Assembly: GCA_964569055.1 (NCBI GenBank)
Contig: CAZMSZ010000135.1
Coordinates: forward strand, 1-17,602
Reading direction: 5' to 3'
Length of the DNA: 17,602 bases
Source of the DNA: JAWLGW01 sp964569055
GTDB taxonomy: Bacteria; Planctomycetota; J058
Under the pieces are notes generated by a model that saw nothing but the letters and a program-made list of their open reading frames with translations, had not been told where the DNA came from and did not search any database. Within the stretch, counting starts at the first letter, position 1; every line of letters starts with the position of its first letter. Positions 1-8,977 of this stretch are shown piece by piece. Made by a program: the position numbers and the translations under genes.

Positions 1-3000
1 CACCCCCAGCGCGGCCGCCAGGGCCTCGGCCGCGGCGGCGGCGGCGCGGGCAGGATCGGCCGCCCCGGCGGCGGCCAGGAGGCGGGCGCGACTGAGCGCG
101 ACCAGCGCCTCGCCCACCTGGCAGCCGGCCCGCGCGAAGCGCGCCGCGGCCGCGGCGTAGCCCTCGAGCGCGCGGCCGAGGCGGCCGCTCGCGCGACGCA
201 GGTGCGCGAGGTTGAGCGTCGCGTAGCCTGCCCCGGTGACGTCGCCCGCCGCCTCGAGCAGCGCGGCCCGCCGCTGGTAGTGGGCGCGCAGCTCGTCGGC
301 GCGGGCGGCGCGCTCGAGGGCCGCCTCCTCGATCGTGCGCGCCACGTGCGCGCCCGACGCGTCGCCCAGGAGCGGGCCGCGCCGCCCCGCCAGCGCGCGC
401 TCGCCGGGGAGGGCCTCGGGCGGCGCGCCGCCCTCGCGCGCGGCGCGCGGGTCGCTCGCGCGCAGCGCCAGGCCGTCGCGCAGGAAGGCGGTGGCCGCGG
501 GCTCGTCGCCCAAGAACCGGCAGGCGTGGAACAGCTCGTCGAGCACGCGCACGCGCGTGGCCACGTCGCCGGCGGCCCCGAGCAGGGCCAGCGCCGCCTC
601 GCCGTCGGCGCGCGCCTGCGCGTAGCTCCCGCTCCACAGCCGGACGCTCGCCCGCTCGCCCAGGCAGCGCGCCCGCTCCAGGCCCGCGCCCTCCTCGCCG
701 GCCGCCTCGGCCTCCTGCGCGCAGCGGACCGCCGCCTCGAGGTCCGCCAGCGCGGGCCCGAGCTCGCCGCGGTCCTTGCGGATCGCGCCGCGCAGCCGCA
801 GCCCCTCGGCGCTGCGCGGGAAGGGGCGGTCGAGCGGCGCGAGCAGCGCGAGGGCGCGCTCGCCCTCGCCGATCGTGGCGAGCGCCTCGGCGAGCCGCAG
901 CGTGAGCTCGAGGTGCGAGGGGCGCGCCGGGGCCGCCGCCCCCAGCCCCTCACGCAGCTCGAGCGCGCGCTCGTACAGGCGCCGGGCCCGCGCCGGCTCG
1001 CGCCGCTCGCGGGCCGCCGCGGCGGCCTCGGTGGCGTGGCGCAGGGCAGCCCCGAGCTCGCCCGCCTGCTCGGCGTGCCACAGGAGCTCCTCGGCCCGGT
1101 CCGAGCCGGCGTGCGCGCCGCGCTCCAGCGTGGCCGGGTGGCGGCTCTCGAGCATGCGCGTGGCGCGCGCGTGGAGCTCGCGCACGCGGGCCGCGCCCAG
1201 CCGCGCGCGGGCCGCCTCCGCCAGCGGCGCGTGCTCCACCTCCAGCCACGGCGCGAGGTCGCCCTCGCCGGGCGCCTCCTCGCGCCGGGTCACCAGCCCG
1301 CGCCGCTCGAGCTCGCGCAGCGCCGCGCTGGTCGCCTGCGGGCTCAGCCCGGCCGTGGCCGCCGCGAACGGCAGCCGGCGCCCGCGCGGGGCGGTCGCCA
1401 GCGCGCCCAGCAGCTCGGCCGCGGGGCCGTCGAGGCGCGCCACCCGCTCGGTGACGAGCGCCCCGGTCTCGACCCCCGGGAGCAGCGCCGCCGCCGCCTC
1501 CTCGCGCACCGCGAGCACGCCCTCGCGCACCGCGACCGCGTCGCCCTCGGTCAGCCCCTGCAGCGCCTCCTCGATCAGGCGCGGGTTGCCGCCGGTCGCC
1601 TCCCACAGCTTGGCCACGAACGGCTCGGGGACGGGGCCGCCGCTGAACACCGCCTCGAGCAGCGCGCGGGTGTCGGCCCGGGTCAGGCGGTCGAGCTCGA
1701 GCGTGAGCGCGCCCGCCGCGCTGAGCGCGCGGTCGGGCGCGGGCGAGGCCACGATCAACAGCGCGCGCCCGGGGTCGGCCGCCAGCGCGCGCACCAGCTC
1801 GCGCGAGGGCTCGTCGCAGCGGTGCAGGTCGTCGAGCGCGAGCGCGAACGGGGCCTCGGCCGCCAGCTCGCGCAGCAGCCGGGCCAGGGCCGCGGTGGGG
1901 CGCACGCGCGGCGGGAGGGCCGCCGCCAGCTCGTCGGCCTCCTCGGCCAGGCGAGCCGGGTCGAGCGAGGCGGGCGGCGGCGCGTCGGGCGCGGGCGCGT
2001 CTTGCCCGGCGAGCCGCGCCAGCAGCGCCTCGCGCCCGCCGCGGCGGAGCAGCTCGGCCAGCGCCTCGCGGAACGGCGCGTACGGCGGGTCGTCGGGGCC
2101 GTGCGGGCGCAGCAGCAGGCAGGGCAGCCCCTCGAGCTGGAGCGAGACCTTGAGCGTCGCGAGCAGGCGGCTCTTGCCGACGCCCGGCTCGCCCACCACG
2201 CAGAACGCGCGCGGCCCCTCGTCGCCCGGGTGCGAGTCGGCGGGGCCGGGCGGCGGCGCGCTGGGCGCGGGGGCGGCCTCGAGCACCGCCTCGACCTGGC
2301 GGCGGCGGCCGACCAGCCGCGCGCTGCGCAGGTAGCTCTCGAGCGTCTCGTCGGCCTCGACGGCGAAGCGCCGCCCCAGCGCGGCCCCCAGCGCGCGGAT
2401 CACCTCGTTGGCCGAGGCGAACCGCTCGCCGGGCGTCTTGGCGAGGAGCCGGCGCACGATCGCCTCGAGCGCCGAGGGCACCTCGCCCGGGGCCAGGCCG
2501 CGCTGGGCGAAGGTGGGCACCGGCTCGCCGACGTGGGCCCGCAGCACGTCGAGCGGGCCGCGCCCGCCGTGGAAGGGCGGCGCGCCGGTGAGCGCCTCGT
2601 ACAGGACCGCGCCCAGGCCGTACAGGTCGGCGCGCGGGTCGACCGGCTCGCCGCGGATCACCTCGGGCGCCATGTAGGCGATCGTGCCGCGCATGGCGCG
2701 GTCGTCGGGGTCGTCGCGCTCGCGGGCGAGGTGGAAGTCGAGCAGCCGCACCTCGGGGCCGGCGGCCCCCTCGAGCACGAGCAGGTTCTGCGGCTTGACG
2801 TCCATGTGGATCAACCCGCGCGCGTGCACGAACGCCAGCGCCCGCAGGGCCTGCACGCACGGCTCGAGCGCCGCCTCCCAGCCCGCCGCGCGGGTGAAGG
2901 CCACCAGCGTCCGCCCCGGCAGGTGCTCGAGCGTGAAGAACAGCTCGCCGCGCCCGGGCACCACGTCGAGGTCGTAGACCCGCGCCACGTGCGGGTGGTG

Positions 3001-3261
3001 CAGGCCCGCCAGCGCGCGGAACTCGCGCTTGAGGAACCGCACCGCGTCGGGCGTGAGGCGGTCGCGCCGGATCACCTTGAGCGCGACCTCCTCGCCCCGC
3101 CGCAAGAGGTCGCGCGCCAGGTAGACCCGGCCCAGCGAGCCCCAGCCGAGCTCCGACAGCACCTCGTAGCGGCCGTGCAGGCGCACCCCGACGAGGTCGC
3201 CCGCCTCCTCGCTGCGCGGCGGAGGGACGTGGCCGTCGTCGAGCCGCGGGTCGCCGCCCAC
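1..3261 (-). CDS. Ser/Thr protein kinase - AAA ATPase - TPR-like protein, C-terminus cut by the window edge
   Basis: Likely a cytoplasmic multidomain signalling kinase. Translating the minus strand from GTG at 3261 gives 1087 open codons to base 1. The kinase domain lies at about residues 30-300: nucleotide loop LGWGSLGRVY, beta-3 Lys62 in VALKVI, catalytic loop HMDVKPQN (H152, D154), D175-F-H, and an APE motif ending at Glu200. A P-loop ATPase follows, with Walker A GEPGVGKS (Lys363) and Walker B LALDDLHRCD (Asp477/478). A winged-helix-like stretch at about 605-650 precedes a long Ala/Leu/Arg-rich helical region resembling TPR from about 715. The domain order recalls PknK-type kinases. The GTG is 2 nt after the upstream kinase stop, with no clear Shine-Dalgarno, so translational coupling is likely. 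The DFG glycine is His and the HRD arginine is Met, so activity is uncertain. No transmembrane segment is seen. Confidence 0.88.
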   Translation of the reverse strand, partial: MGGDPRLDDGHVPPPRSEEAGDLVGVRLHGRYEVLSELGWGSLGRVYLARDLLRRGEEVALKVIRRDRLTPDAVRFLKREFRALAGLHHPHVARVYDLDVVPGRGELFFTLEHLPGRTLVAFTRAAGWEAALEPCVQALRALAFVHARGLIHMDVKPQNLLVLEGAAGPEVRLLDFHLARERDDPDDRAMRGTIAYMAPEVIRGEPVDPRADLYGLGAVLYEALTGAPPFHGGRGPLDVLRAHVGEPVPTFAQRGLAPGEVPSALEAIVRRLLAKTPGERFASANEVIRALGAALGRRFAVEADETLESYLRSARLVGRRRQVEAVLEAAPAPSAPPPGPADSHPGDEGPRAFCVVGEPGVGKSRLLATLKVSLQLEGLPCLLLRPHGPDDPPYAPFREALAELLRRGGREALLARLAGQDAPAPDAPPPASLDPARLAEEADELAAALPPRVRPTAALARLLRELAAEAPFALALDDLHRCDEPSRELVRALAADPGRALLIVASPAPDRALSAAGALTLELDRLTRADTRALLEAVFSGGPVPEPFVAKLWEATGGNPRLIEEALQGLTEGDAVAVREGVLAVREEAAAALLPGVETGALVTERVARLDGPAAELLGALATAPRGRRLPFAAATAGLSPQATSAALRELERRGLVTRREEAPGEGDLAPWLEVEHAPLAEAARARLGAARVRELHARATRMLESRHPATLERGAHAGSDRAEELLWHAEQAGELGAALRHATEAAAAARERREPARARRLYERALELREGLGAAAPARPSHLELTLRLAEALATIGEGERALALLAPLDRPFPRSAEGLRLRGAIRKDRGELGPALADLEAAVRCAQEAEAAGEEGAGLERARCLGERASVRLWSGSYAQARADGEAALALLGAAGDVATRVRVLDELFHACRFLGDEPAATAFLRDGLALRASDPRAAREGGAPPEALPGERALAGRRGPLLGDASGAHVARTIEEAALERAARADELRAHYQRRAALLEAAGDVTGAGYATLNLAHLRRASGRLGRALEGYAAAAARFARAGCQVGEALVALSRARLLAAAGAADPARAAAAAAEALAAALGV

Positions 3262-3263
3262 GC

Positions 3264-6200
3264 TCAGCGCTCGGCCACGCGGGCGCGGAGCCGCGTGAAG
3301 TCGCGCTTGCAGGCCAGGCAGTCGGGCTGCTCGAGGTAGCCGGGGCGCCGCTCGCGCGGGATCGTCTCCAGCAGGCGGCGGATCCCCGTCATGGCCTCCA
3401 CGAACGACTCGAGCGCGCCCTCCTCGTTGCCCAGCCGGTCGAGCACGCGCCCGCGGGCCGCGGCCACGCGCCAGGCCAGCTCGCGGTCCTGCGTCCGCTC
3501 CGCCAGCGCGGCGGCGCGCTCGAGCAGGCCGAGCTCGCGGCTCGAGAGCTCGTCCTGGCAGGCGACCGCCACGTCCACCCGGGCCAGCCACAGCTGCCCG
3601 CGCTCGGTGTCGGCGAGGGCCTGCTCGGCGGCGGGCTCGCTCAGCTCGGCCAGCGTCCCGCGCGCCAGCTCGTGCGCGCCGCGCGCCAGCAGGATCCGCA
3701 GGAAGGCGAGCGCGGTGCGCATCACCCCGGCGGCGTCCTCCTGCTTGCGGAACAGCGCCTGCGCCTCGGTCAGCAGCTCCTCGGCCTGGTCGAGCTCGCC
3801 CTCGAGCTGCAGGGCGCGCCCGAGGCACTCCAGGGCCGCCGCGCGGGCGCGCGGCACGTCTCCATGGAGGGACGCCCGGCGCAGGGCCTCGGTCGCCCGC
3901 GCCGCGGCGGTCCGGGCGTCGCCGAGCTGGAGGTGCATGCGCGCCTCGGCCGCGAGCGCCCGCGCGGCCTCGGCGCGCAGCCCGAGCGCCTCGCTCGCCT
4001 CGAACGCCCGCGTCAGCTCGGCGCGGGTCTCCTCGTACTCGCCCAGCGCCAGGTGCGTGCGCCCGAGCTGGAGGCTGGTGCGCGCCACCTCCACCCGGTC
4101 GCCGGTCTTCTGGTGGATCGCGAGGGCCCGCCGCAGCAGCGCGGCCGCGCGCTCGTACTCGCAGCGGCGCAGGCAGGCCTGCGCCAGCCGCCGCGCCGCC
4201 GCGGCCACCCCGCCCACGTGGCCCAGCGCCGTCTCGCGCTCGAGCGCCCGCTCGAACCGGCTGACCGCCTCGTCGAGCTGCCCGCTCTCGAGCGCGACCA
4301 GGCCCAGGTCGCCCAGCGCCTGCGCGGTCCCGTGCTCGTCGCCCATGCGGCGGCGGATCGCGAGGCAGCGCTCGAACTCGCGCTCCGCCTCGCGCAGCGC
4401 GCCCAGCGCCAGGCGGCTGCGGCCGAGCACGGTGCGCACCTGCGCCGCCTCCTCGCCCTCGCTCAGGCCGACGGTCTGGGCCAGGCCGACCTCGCACCAG
4501 GCGATCGCGTCCTGGTAGTGGCCGGTCTCGAGGTAGACCGAGGCCGTCGCCGCGAACAGCGCGGCCGCCTCGCGCTCGAGCCCGTCGCGCCCCGCCGCGA
4601 ACGCGCCCTGCGAGAGCGCCTCCAGCGCCCCGTCGAGGTCGCCCCGCCGCTCGAGCACCTGCCCCAGCCGCCGCGTGGCGCGCACCCGCTCGACGGGGGT
4701 CAGCGCGCCGGCCAGCTCGGGCGCGAGCAGCCGCCGGTAGGCCGCGGCCGCCTGCTCGTAGTCGCCCGTGAGGGCGAGCAGGTCGGCCGTGCGCTGGAGC
4801 AGGTCGCGCCAGCGGCCCGAGCCCGCGGGGAGGAGCGCCAGCGCGCCGGTGTAGAACCCGATCGCCTTGTGGTTGGCGTGCACGGCGCGCGCCTCGTCCG
4901 CCGCGCGGATCCCGTAGGCCAGCGCACGCTTGCGGTCGCCCGCCGCCTCGAAGTGGCGCACCAGCTCGGCCGCCTCGACCGTCCCCGCGGCGAGCTCCGC
5001 CCGCCGCTCGAGGTGCTCGCCGCTGCGCTGGTGGAGGGCCACGCGCCGGGCCGGGTCCATCTCGCGGTAGATCGCGTCGCGCGCGATGTCGTGCACGAAG
5101 TCGTAGCGGCGCGCGTCGCCGCGCAGCTCGGAGAACAGCACCTGCCGCCGCTCGAGCGCGCTGAGGCGCGCCACCAGCTCGCGGGCCCCCTGCTCCATGA
5201 GCGCCGCCAGCTCGTGCACCGTGGCGCCGCGGCCGAGCACCGCCAGCACCTCGAGCGGCTCGCGCTCCTCGGGCGTGGTCCGCCCCGCGCGGGCGAGCAG
5301 CACCTTGGCGACCGTGTCGGGCAGCCCGTGGGCGTCGGCCTGCTCCCAGTCGATCTCCCAGCGCCCGTCGCGCCGCTTCAGCGTCCCCGACTCGACCAGG
5401 CTCCGCATCAGCTCGACGATGAAGAACGGGTTCCCCTTGGTCTCGCGGTAGATCCGCCGCGCGAGCGTGCGCGGGTCCGAGCCGGCGCCGAGCATCGACT
5501 CGAGCAGGGCGTAGACCTCCGGCTCCTCGAGCGGGGCCAGGGGCAGGCGCTCCACCACGCGCTCGGCGGAGAGCTCGTCGAGGACGCCCCCCTGCGGGCC
5601 ATCGGCCGCCTCCGTGGCGCGATACGTCCCCACGACCAGCAGCCGCAGCGGCGGCTGCGGCGCGCCGCCGCGACGCGAGAGCGCGCGGGCCGACTCGGCC
5701 AGCGACAGGTTGCGGCACAGCCAGCGCAGCAGCTCGAGCGTCTCGAGGTCGGCCTGGTCGAGGTCGTGCAGCAACACCATCAGCGGGCGGCTGCGGCTGT
5801 AGCCGATCAAGAACTGCGCCAGGGCGTCGAGCAGGCGCAGCTCCTCCTCGGCGGGGTCGAGCGCCGCGCGCGGCGCGACCGGCAGGAACGAGGCGTCGAG
5901 CTCGGGGATCAGGCGCACCAGCTCGGCCCCGTAGCGCTGCACCAGCCGCCGCCGCAGGGGGTCGCGCTGGCGCGGCTGGAGCGGGGCGCCCTCCTCGCCC
6001 GGCCACAGGCCGAGCAGGTCGCGGAACACCTCCACGAAGGCGGCGTAGGTCCCCTGCCCGGCGTGCCCCTCCACGACCGCGACTCGGCGGAGCTGGGCGT
6101 AGGTCTTGAGCTCGCGCAGCAGGCGCGACTTGCCCAGCCCGCGCTCGCCCGAGACCAGCACCACGTGGTGGAGCGGCGCCTCGGAGTCGGCGGGCGCGGG

Positions 6201-7421
6201 CGCGTCCGCGCGGTCGGCCGTCAGCGCCGCGTCGAGCTCGGCGCTGTCCTCGGGGAACGGGAGCGCGCCGGGGCGCGGGGCCTCGCCCGAGTCGTCCAGA
6301 CCGTTGAGCCCCAGGGCGCGCAGGTCGAACGGGTCGAGCTCGTCGGAGCCGAGGTCGAGCACGAACCCGGTGGCCGAGCCGCTGCTCGAGTCGTCGATCC
6401 GCTGCGTCCGCCGGGCGCGGGTCGTCGCCGTCGGCGGCGGGAGGCTCGCCAGCGGGTCGTCCGCCTCGCGCCAGGAGAAGATCCGCTCGAACTCGCCGGT
6501 CAACGCGCCCAGCTCGCGAGTCCGGCCGGTGAACCCGCCCGAGAACACGAAGTTGAGCGCCGCCTCGTGCGGCTCGACCGCGTAGTCGCGCCCGTACAGC
6601 TTGCCGAGCGCGCGGATCACCTCGTTGGCGTCCTGGTAGCGCGCGCCCGGGTCCTTGGCGAGGAGGCGCAGGATCAGGAGGCGCAGCCCGTCGGAGAGGT
6701 CGGGGCGGAGCGCCTGCGGGTCGGGCGGCTCCTCGCTCACCACCCGCCGCACCACGTCGAGGTTGGTCTCCCCGCTGAACGGCAGCTTCCCCGTGACGCA
6801 CTGGAAGATCGTGACGCCGAGCGAATACAGGTCGGCCCGGTGGTCGACCGGGAGCTGGCGGGCCAGCTCGGGGGCGAGATAGGAGACGGTGCCCTTGATC
6901 ACCCCGAGCGCGTCGTCCACCCGCTCGGCGGCCAGCCCGAAGTCGATCAGCTTCACGAGCGGCTCGCCGCCGGGGGCGCGGGTCACCAGCACGTTGGTCG
7001 GCTTGACGTCGTAGTGCACGATCTCGCGCGAGTGCACGTACTCCAGGCCGCGGCACACCTGCACGATCAGGTCGGCCAGGTCGGCCTCGGACGAGCCCTC
7101 GCTGACCTCGCCCAGCTCGCGGCCGTCTATGAACTCGGACGTGAAGAACACGTCCTGCGTCCCCTCGATCACGCCGAAGTCGTAGACCCGGGCCACGTTG
7201 GGGTGGCCGAGCCGGGAGAGCGTGAGGAACTCGTGCTCGAAGTGGGCGAGGTCCTCGATCCGCCGCGCCGCGGGCGGGAAGCTCTTGAGCGCGACCTCCC
7301 GTCCCTCCTGGCGGTCGCGCACGAGGTAGACCGCGCCCATGCCGCCCTGCCCGACCAGGCGGAGGACCTCGTATCGGTCGTTCAGGACCTCGCCGGGCGC
7401 CCGGCGGCTCGCCTCGGACAT
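3264..7421 (-). CDS. Ser/Thr protein kinase - AAA ATPase - TPR-like regulator, complete (1385 aa)
   Basis: A large soluble signalling kinase. The STPK domain lies at about residues 14-280: VGQGGMGAVY loop, Lys46 in VALKSF, HYDVKPTN (H136, D138), D160-F-G and an APE motif. A Thr/Ser-rich, acidic linker (about 320-410) precedes a P-loop ATPase with Walker A GERGLGKS (Lys431) and Walker B-like VLLHDLDQAD (Asp553). About 820-1345 is a series of TPR-like helices, which usually serve as a protein-binding scaffold. The protein ends with an isolated CLAC pair (C1368, C1371). The frame stays open upstream to an ATG at 7535, but ATG 7421 is preferred because the kinase domain begins just after it and a -10-like element sits just upstream. 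The arginine of HRD is Tyr, so this is a non-RD kinase, usually not dependent on activation-loop phosphorylation. It heads a two-gene unit with the kinase at 3261. Confidence 0.92.
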   Translation of the reverse strand: MSEASRRAPGEVLNDRYEVLRLVGQGGMGAVYLVRDRQEGREVALKSFPPAARRIEDLAHFEHEFLTLSRLGHPNVARVYDFGVIEGTQDVFFTSEFIDGRELGEVSEGSSEADLADLIVQVCRGLEYVHSREIVHYDVKPTNVLVTRAPGGEPLVKLIDFGLAAERVDDALGVIKGTVSYLAPELARQLPVDHRADLYSLGVTIFQCVTGKLPFSGETNLDVVRRVVSEEPPDPQALRPDLSDGLRLLILRLLAKDPGARYQDANEVIRALGKLYGRDYAVEPHEAALNFVFSGGFTGRTRELGALTGEFERIFSWREADDPLASLPPPTATTRARRTQRIDDSSSGSATGFVLDLGSDELDPFDLRALGLNGLDDSGEAPRPGALPFPEDSAELDAALTADRADAPAPADSEAPLHHVVLVSGERGLGKSRLLRELKTYAQLRRVAVVEGHAGQGTYAAFVEVFRDLLGLWPGEEGAPLQPRQRDPLRRRLVQRYGAELVRLIPELDASFLPVAPRAALDPAEEELRLLDALAQFLIGYSRSRPLMVLLHDLDQADLETLELLRWLCRNLSLAESARALSRRGGAPQPPLRLLVVGTYRATEAADGPQGGVLDELSAERVVERLPLAPLEEPEVYALLESMLGAGSDPRTLARRIYRETKGNPFFIVELMRSLVESGTLKRRDGRWEIDWEQADAHGLPDTVAKVLLARAGRTTPEEREPLEVLAVLGRGATVHELAALMEQGARELVARLSALERRQVLFSELRGDARRYDFVHDIARDAIYREMDPARRVALHQRSGEHLERRAELAAGTVEAAELVRHFEAAGDRKRALAYGIRAADEARAVHANHKAIGFYTGALALLPAGSGRWRDLLQRTADLLALTGDYEQAAAAYRRLLAPELAGALTPVERVRATRRLGQVLERRGDLDGALEALSQGAFAAGRDGLEREAAALFAATASVYLETGHYQDAIAWCEVGLAQTVGLSEGEEAAQVRTVLGRSRLALGALREAEREFERCLAIRRRMGDEHGTAQALGDLGLVALESGQLDEAVSRFERALERETALGHVGGVAAAARRLAQACLRRCEYERAAALLRRALAIHQKTGDRVEVARTSLQLGRTHLALGEYEETRAELTRAFEASEALGLRAEAARALAAEARMHLQLGDARTAAARATEALRRASLHGDVPRARAAALECLGRALQLEGELDQAEELLTEAQALFRKQEDAAGVMRTALAFLRILLARGAHELARGTLAELSEPAAEQALADTERGQLWLARVDVAVACQDELSSRELGLLERAAALAERTQDRELAWRVAAARGRVLDRLGNEEGALESFVEAMTGIRRLLETIPRERRPGYLEQPDCLACKRDFTRLRARVAER

Positions 7422-7570
7422 GGGCGGACAGCATAGCGCAGGGGCGGGGCCAGGCTGCAGCCGACCCCGGAAACTGCGCGGGTGCACTGGTTCGGCGCGA
7501 CCGTTCTGGTTAAGGTCATTGACGACCGCGCGCACCGTCGCGCGGGCGCGCCGCTGGGGTGGGGAGCACG
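7422..7570. other. Divergent intergenic region between two kinase transcription units
   Basis: About 149 bp separate the leftward giant kinase from the rightward anchored kinase. A -10-like CTATGCT serves the minus strand. For the plus strand a TTGACG at 7519-7524 could be a -35, but no matching -10 follows at a normal spacing. A purine-rich GGGGAG (7561-7566) four bases before ATG 7571 is a plausible ribosome binding site for the rightward gene. Confidence 0.5.
7430..7436 (-). promoter_or_regulatory. Putative -10 element, near-leaderless start of the giant kinase gene
   Basis: On the minus strand CTATGCT ends 8 nt before the ATG at 7421. No Shine-Dalgarno lies between them. The same GCTAT core at the same 8-nt distance precedes the kinase at 10232. 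No convincing -35 hexamer was found. Confidence 0.4.
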
Positions 7571-8944
7571 ATGTCGGACGACCCGCTTGTCGGTCAGGCC
7601 CTGGGGGGGGCGCGCATCCAGCAGCGCGTCTCGAAGGGGCTGCTCGCGCACGTCTACCGCGGGCATTACGAGCGCCTCGGGATCCCCGTGGCGGTCAAGG
7701 TCCTCTCGCCCAAGGCCATGGCCCAGGGCATGAACCGCGAGCGATTCATGCGGGAGGGGCGCGCGCTGGCGCAGCTCTCCCACCCGAACATCATCAAGAT
7801 CTACAACGTGGGCCAGGAGGGCGGCCGGTTCTTCATCATCATGGACTGGATCCAAGATGGAATGAACCTGCGACAGCTCGCCCAGACCCGGCCGCTCACG
7901 CCGGCGCAGTCGCTCAAGGTCGTGCAGCGCCTGTGCGACGCGCTCGAGTACATCCACCAGAAGGGGCTGATCCACCGCGACCTCAAGCCGGCGAACGTGT
8001 GCCTGCGCCGCGGCGGGCATCCCGTCCTCATGGACTTCAGCCTGATCAAGGACGAGCAGTCCGACGTGCAGCTGACCGCGCCCGGCACGATCATGGGCAC
8101 GGTCAACTTCATGCCGCCCGAGCAGGCGCAGCCCGGCGGGGCGTTCGGCAACGTCAGCACGCGGAGCGACGTCTACAGCCTGGGCGGCACGGCCTACTGG
8201 CTGTTGACCGGCAAGGCGCCCTTCAAGGGGCGCACGCCCATGGAGACGATCATCAAGCTGATGCGCGAGCAGCCGGTCGCGCCCTCGGCCCACAACCCGT
8301 CGCTCCCCAAGGTCGTGGACGAGCTGGTGCTCTCGTGCCTGGCCAAGCTGCCGGATCAGCGGCCGGCGACGGCGCGCGAGCTGGCCGAGCGGATCGAGCA
8401 GCTGTTCCAGTCCAACCGCGCCGAGCTCGATCAAGCGCAGCGGCCCGCGATCGCGCCCGAGGAGGGTGGTCCGTCGAGCGGCAGCGGGAGCGGCCGCGCC
8501 GAAGCCGCCGCCCCCGCGGCGGCGGCGGCGCCGGCGGCGCCCGCCGCGTGGGGCTCGCGCTCGTCGGGTGAGGTCGCGCCGCCCGCGGAGCCGGCGCGCC
8601 CCGCGGCGCCCGCGGCGGCTCCAGCAGCGCCCGCGCACGCGGCGGCCGCCGCGCCGGCCGCCGTCGCTGCGCCGCCGCGCCCCGCCCGCGCGCCCGAACC
8701 CGAGCCCGAGCCCGCGGTGGCTCAGGGCGCGCCGGCCGCCAACCCCTTCGTCCCGTCGATGTCGACCGAGGCGGCCGCGGCGGGCACGCTCCGGCTCCCC
8801 GACGAGCTCCAGGCGCGGCCCGTGGACGACACCAGGTCCAAGATCAAGCTGGCGCTCATCGTGGCGCTGCTGACGACGGGCATCCTCGTGGGCACGTTCT
8901 TGGTGGTGTTCTTCTTCGTGTTCGACGGCAAGTTCGGGCGCTGA
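7571..8944 (+). CDS. Atypical Ser/Thr kinase, C-tail membrane anchored, DFS motif (457 aa)
   Basis: An STPK-fold protein attached to the inner membrane by its C-terminus. The kinase domain covers about residues 10-280: Lys43 in VAVKVL, HRDLKPAN (H135, D137), D155-F-S in place of DFG, PPE for APE, and the conserved DVYSLGG helix. The glycine-rich loop is missing: the stretch is RVSKGLLAHVYRG. About 300-415 is a very Ala/Pro-rich linker, followed by one hydrophobic segment (about 427-451) and a short polar tail DGKFGR. Essentially nothing lies beyond the membrane, so it is not a receptor with an external sensor. The ATG at 7571 has GGGGAG four bases upstream; a GTG at 7559 would add four residues. 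It leads an apparent operon with the HD-GYP gene 33 nt downstream. It may be a weak kinase or a pseudokinase; the catalytic Lys and both Asp residues are present. Confidence 0.9.
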   Translation: MSDDPLVGQALGGARIQQRVSKGLLAHVYRGHYERLGIPVAVKVLSPKAMAQGMNRERFMREGRALAQLSHPNIIKIYNVGQEGGRFFIIMDWIQDGMNLRQLAQTRPLTPAQSLKVVQRLCDALEYIHQKGLIHRDLKPANVCLRRGGHPVLMDFSLIKDEQSDVQLTAPGTIMGTVNFMPPEQAQPGGAFGNVSTRSDVYSLGGTAYWLLTGKAPFKGRTPMETIIKLMREQPVAPSAHNPSLPKVVDELVLSCLAKLPDQRPATARELAERIEQLFQSNRAELDQAQRPAIAPEEGGPSSGSGSGRAEAAAPAAAAAPAAPAAWGSRSSGEVAPPAEPARPAAPAAAPAAPAHAAAAAPAAVAAPPRPARAPEPEPEPAVAQGAPAANPFVPSMSTEAAAAGTLRLPDELQARPVDDTRSKIKLALIVALLTTGILVGTFLVVFFFVFDGKFGR

Positions 8945-8977
8945 GCCGTCGTTCGACGGGCGGAGCCGGCAGGCGGC

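Noticed and set aside
202..3339. Very long plus-strand open frame opposite the truncated giant kinase
   Set aside because: Its translation is Arg/Ala/Leu/Gln low-complexity with no domain, and it mirrors a minus-strand frame with clear kinase and P-loop motifs. Strong GC at third positions keeps opposite frames open.
3672..7436. 1254-codon plus-strand open frame opposite the complete giant kinase
   Set aside because: Same artefact: Arg/Gly/Gln-rich with no recognisable motif, lying over a gene with full kinase, ATPase and TPR-like features.
7519..7547. Promoter for the rightward DFS kinase built on TTGACG at 7519
   Set aside because: No -10-like hexamer appears 16-18 bp downstream; the sequence there is pure G/C.
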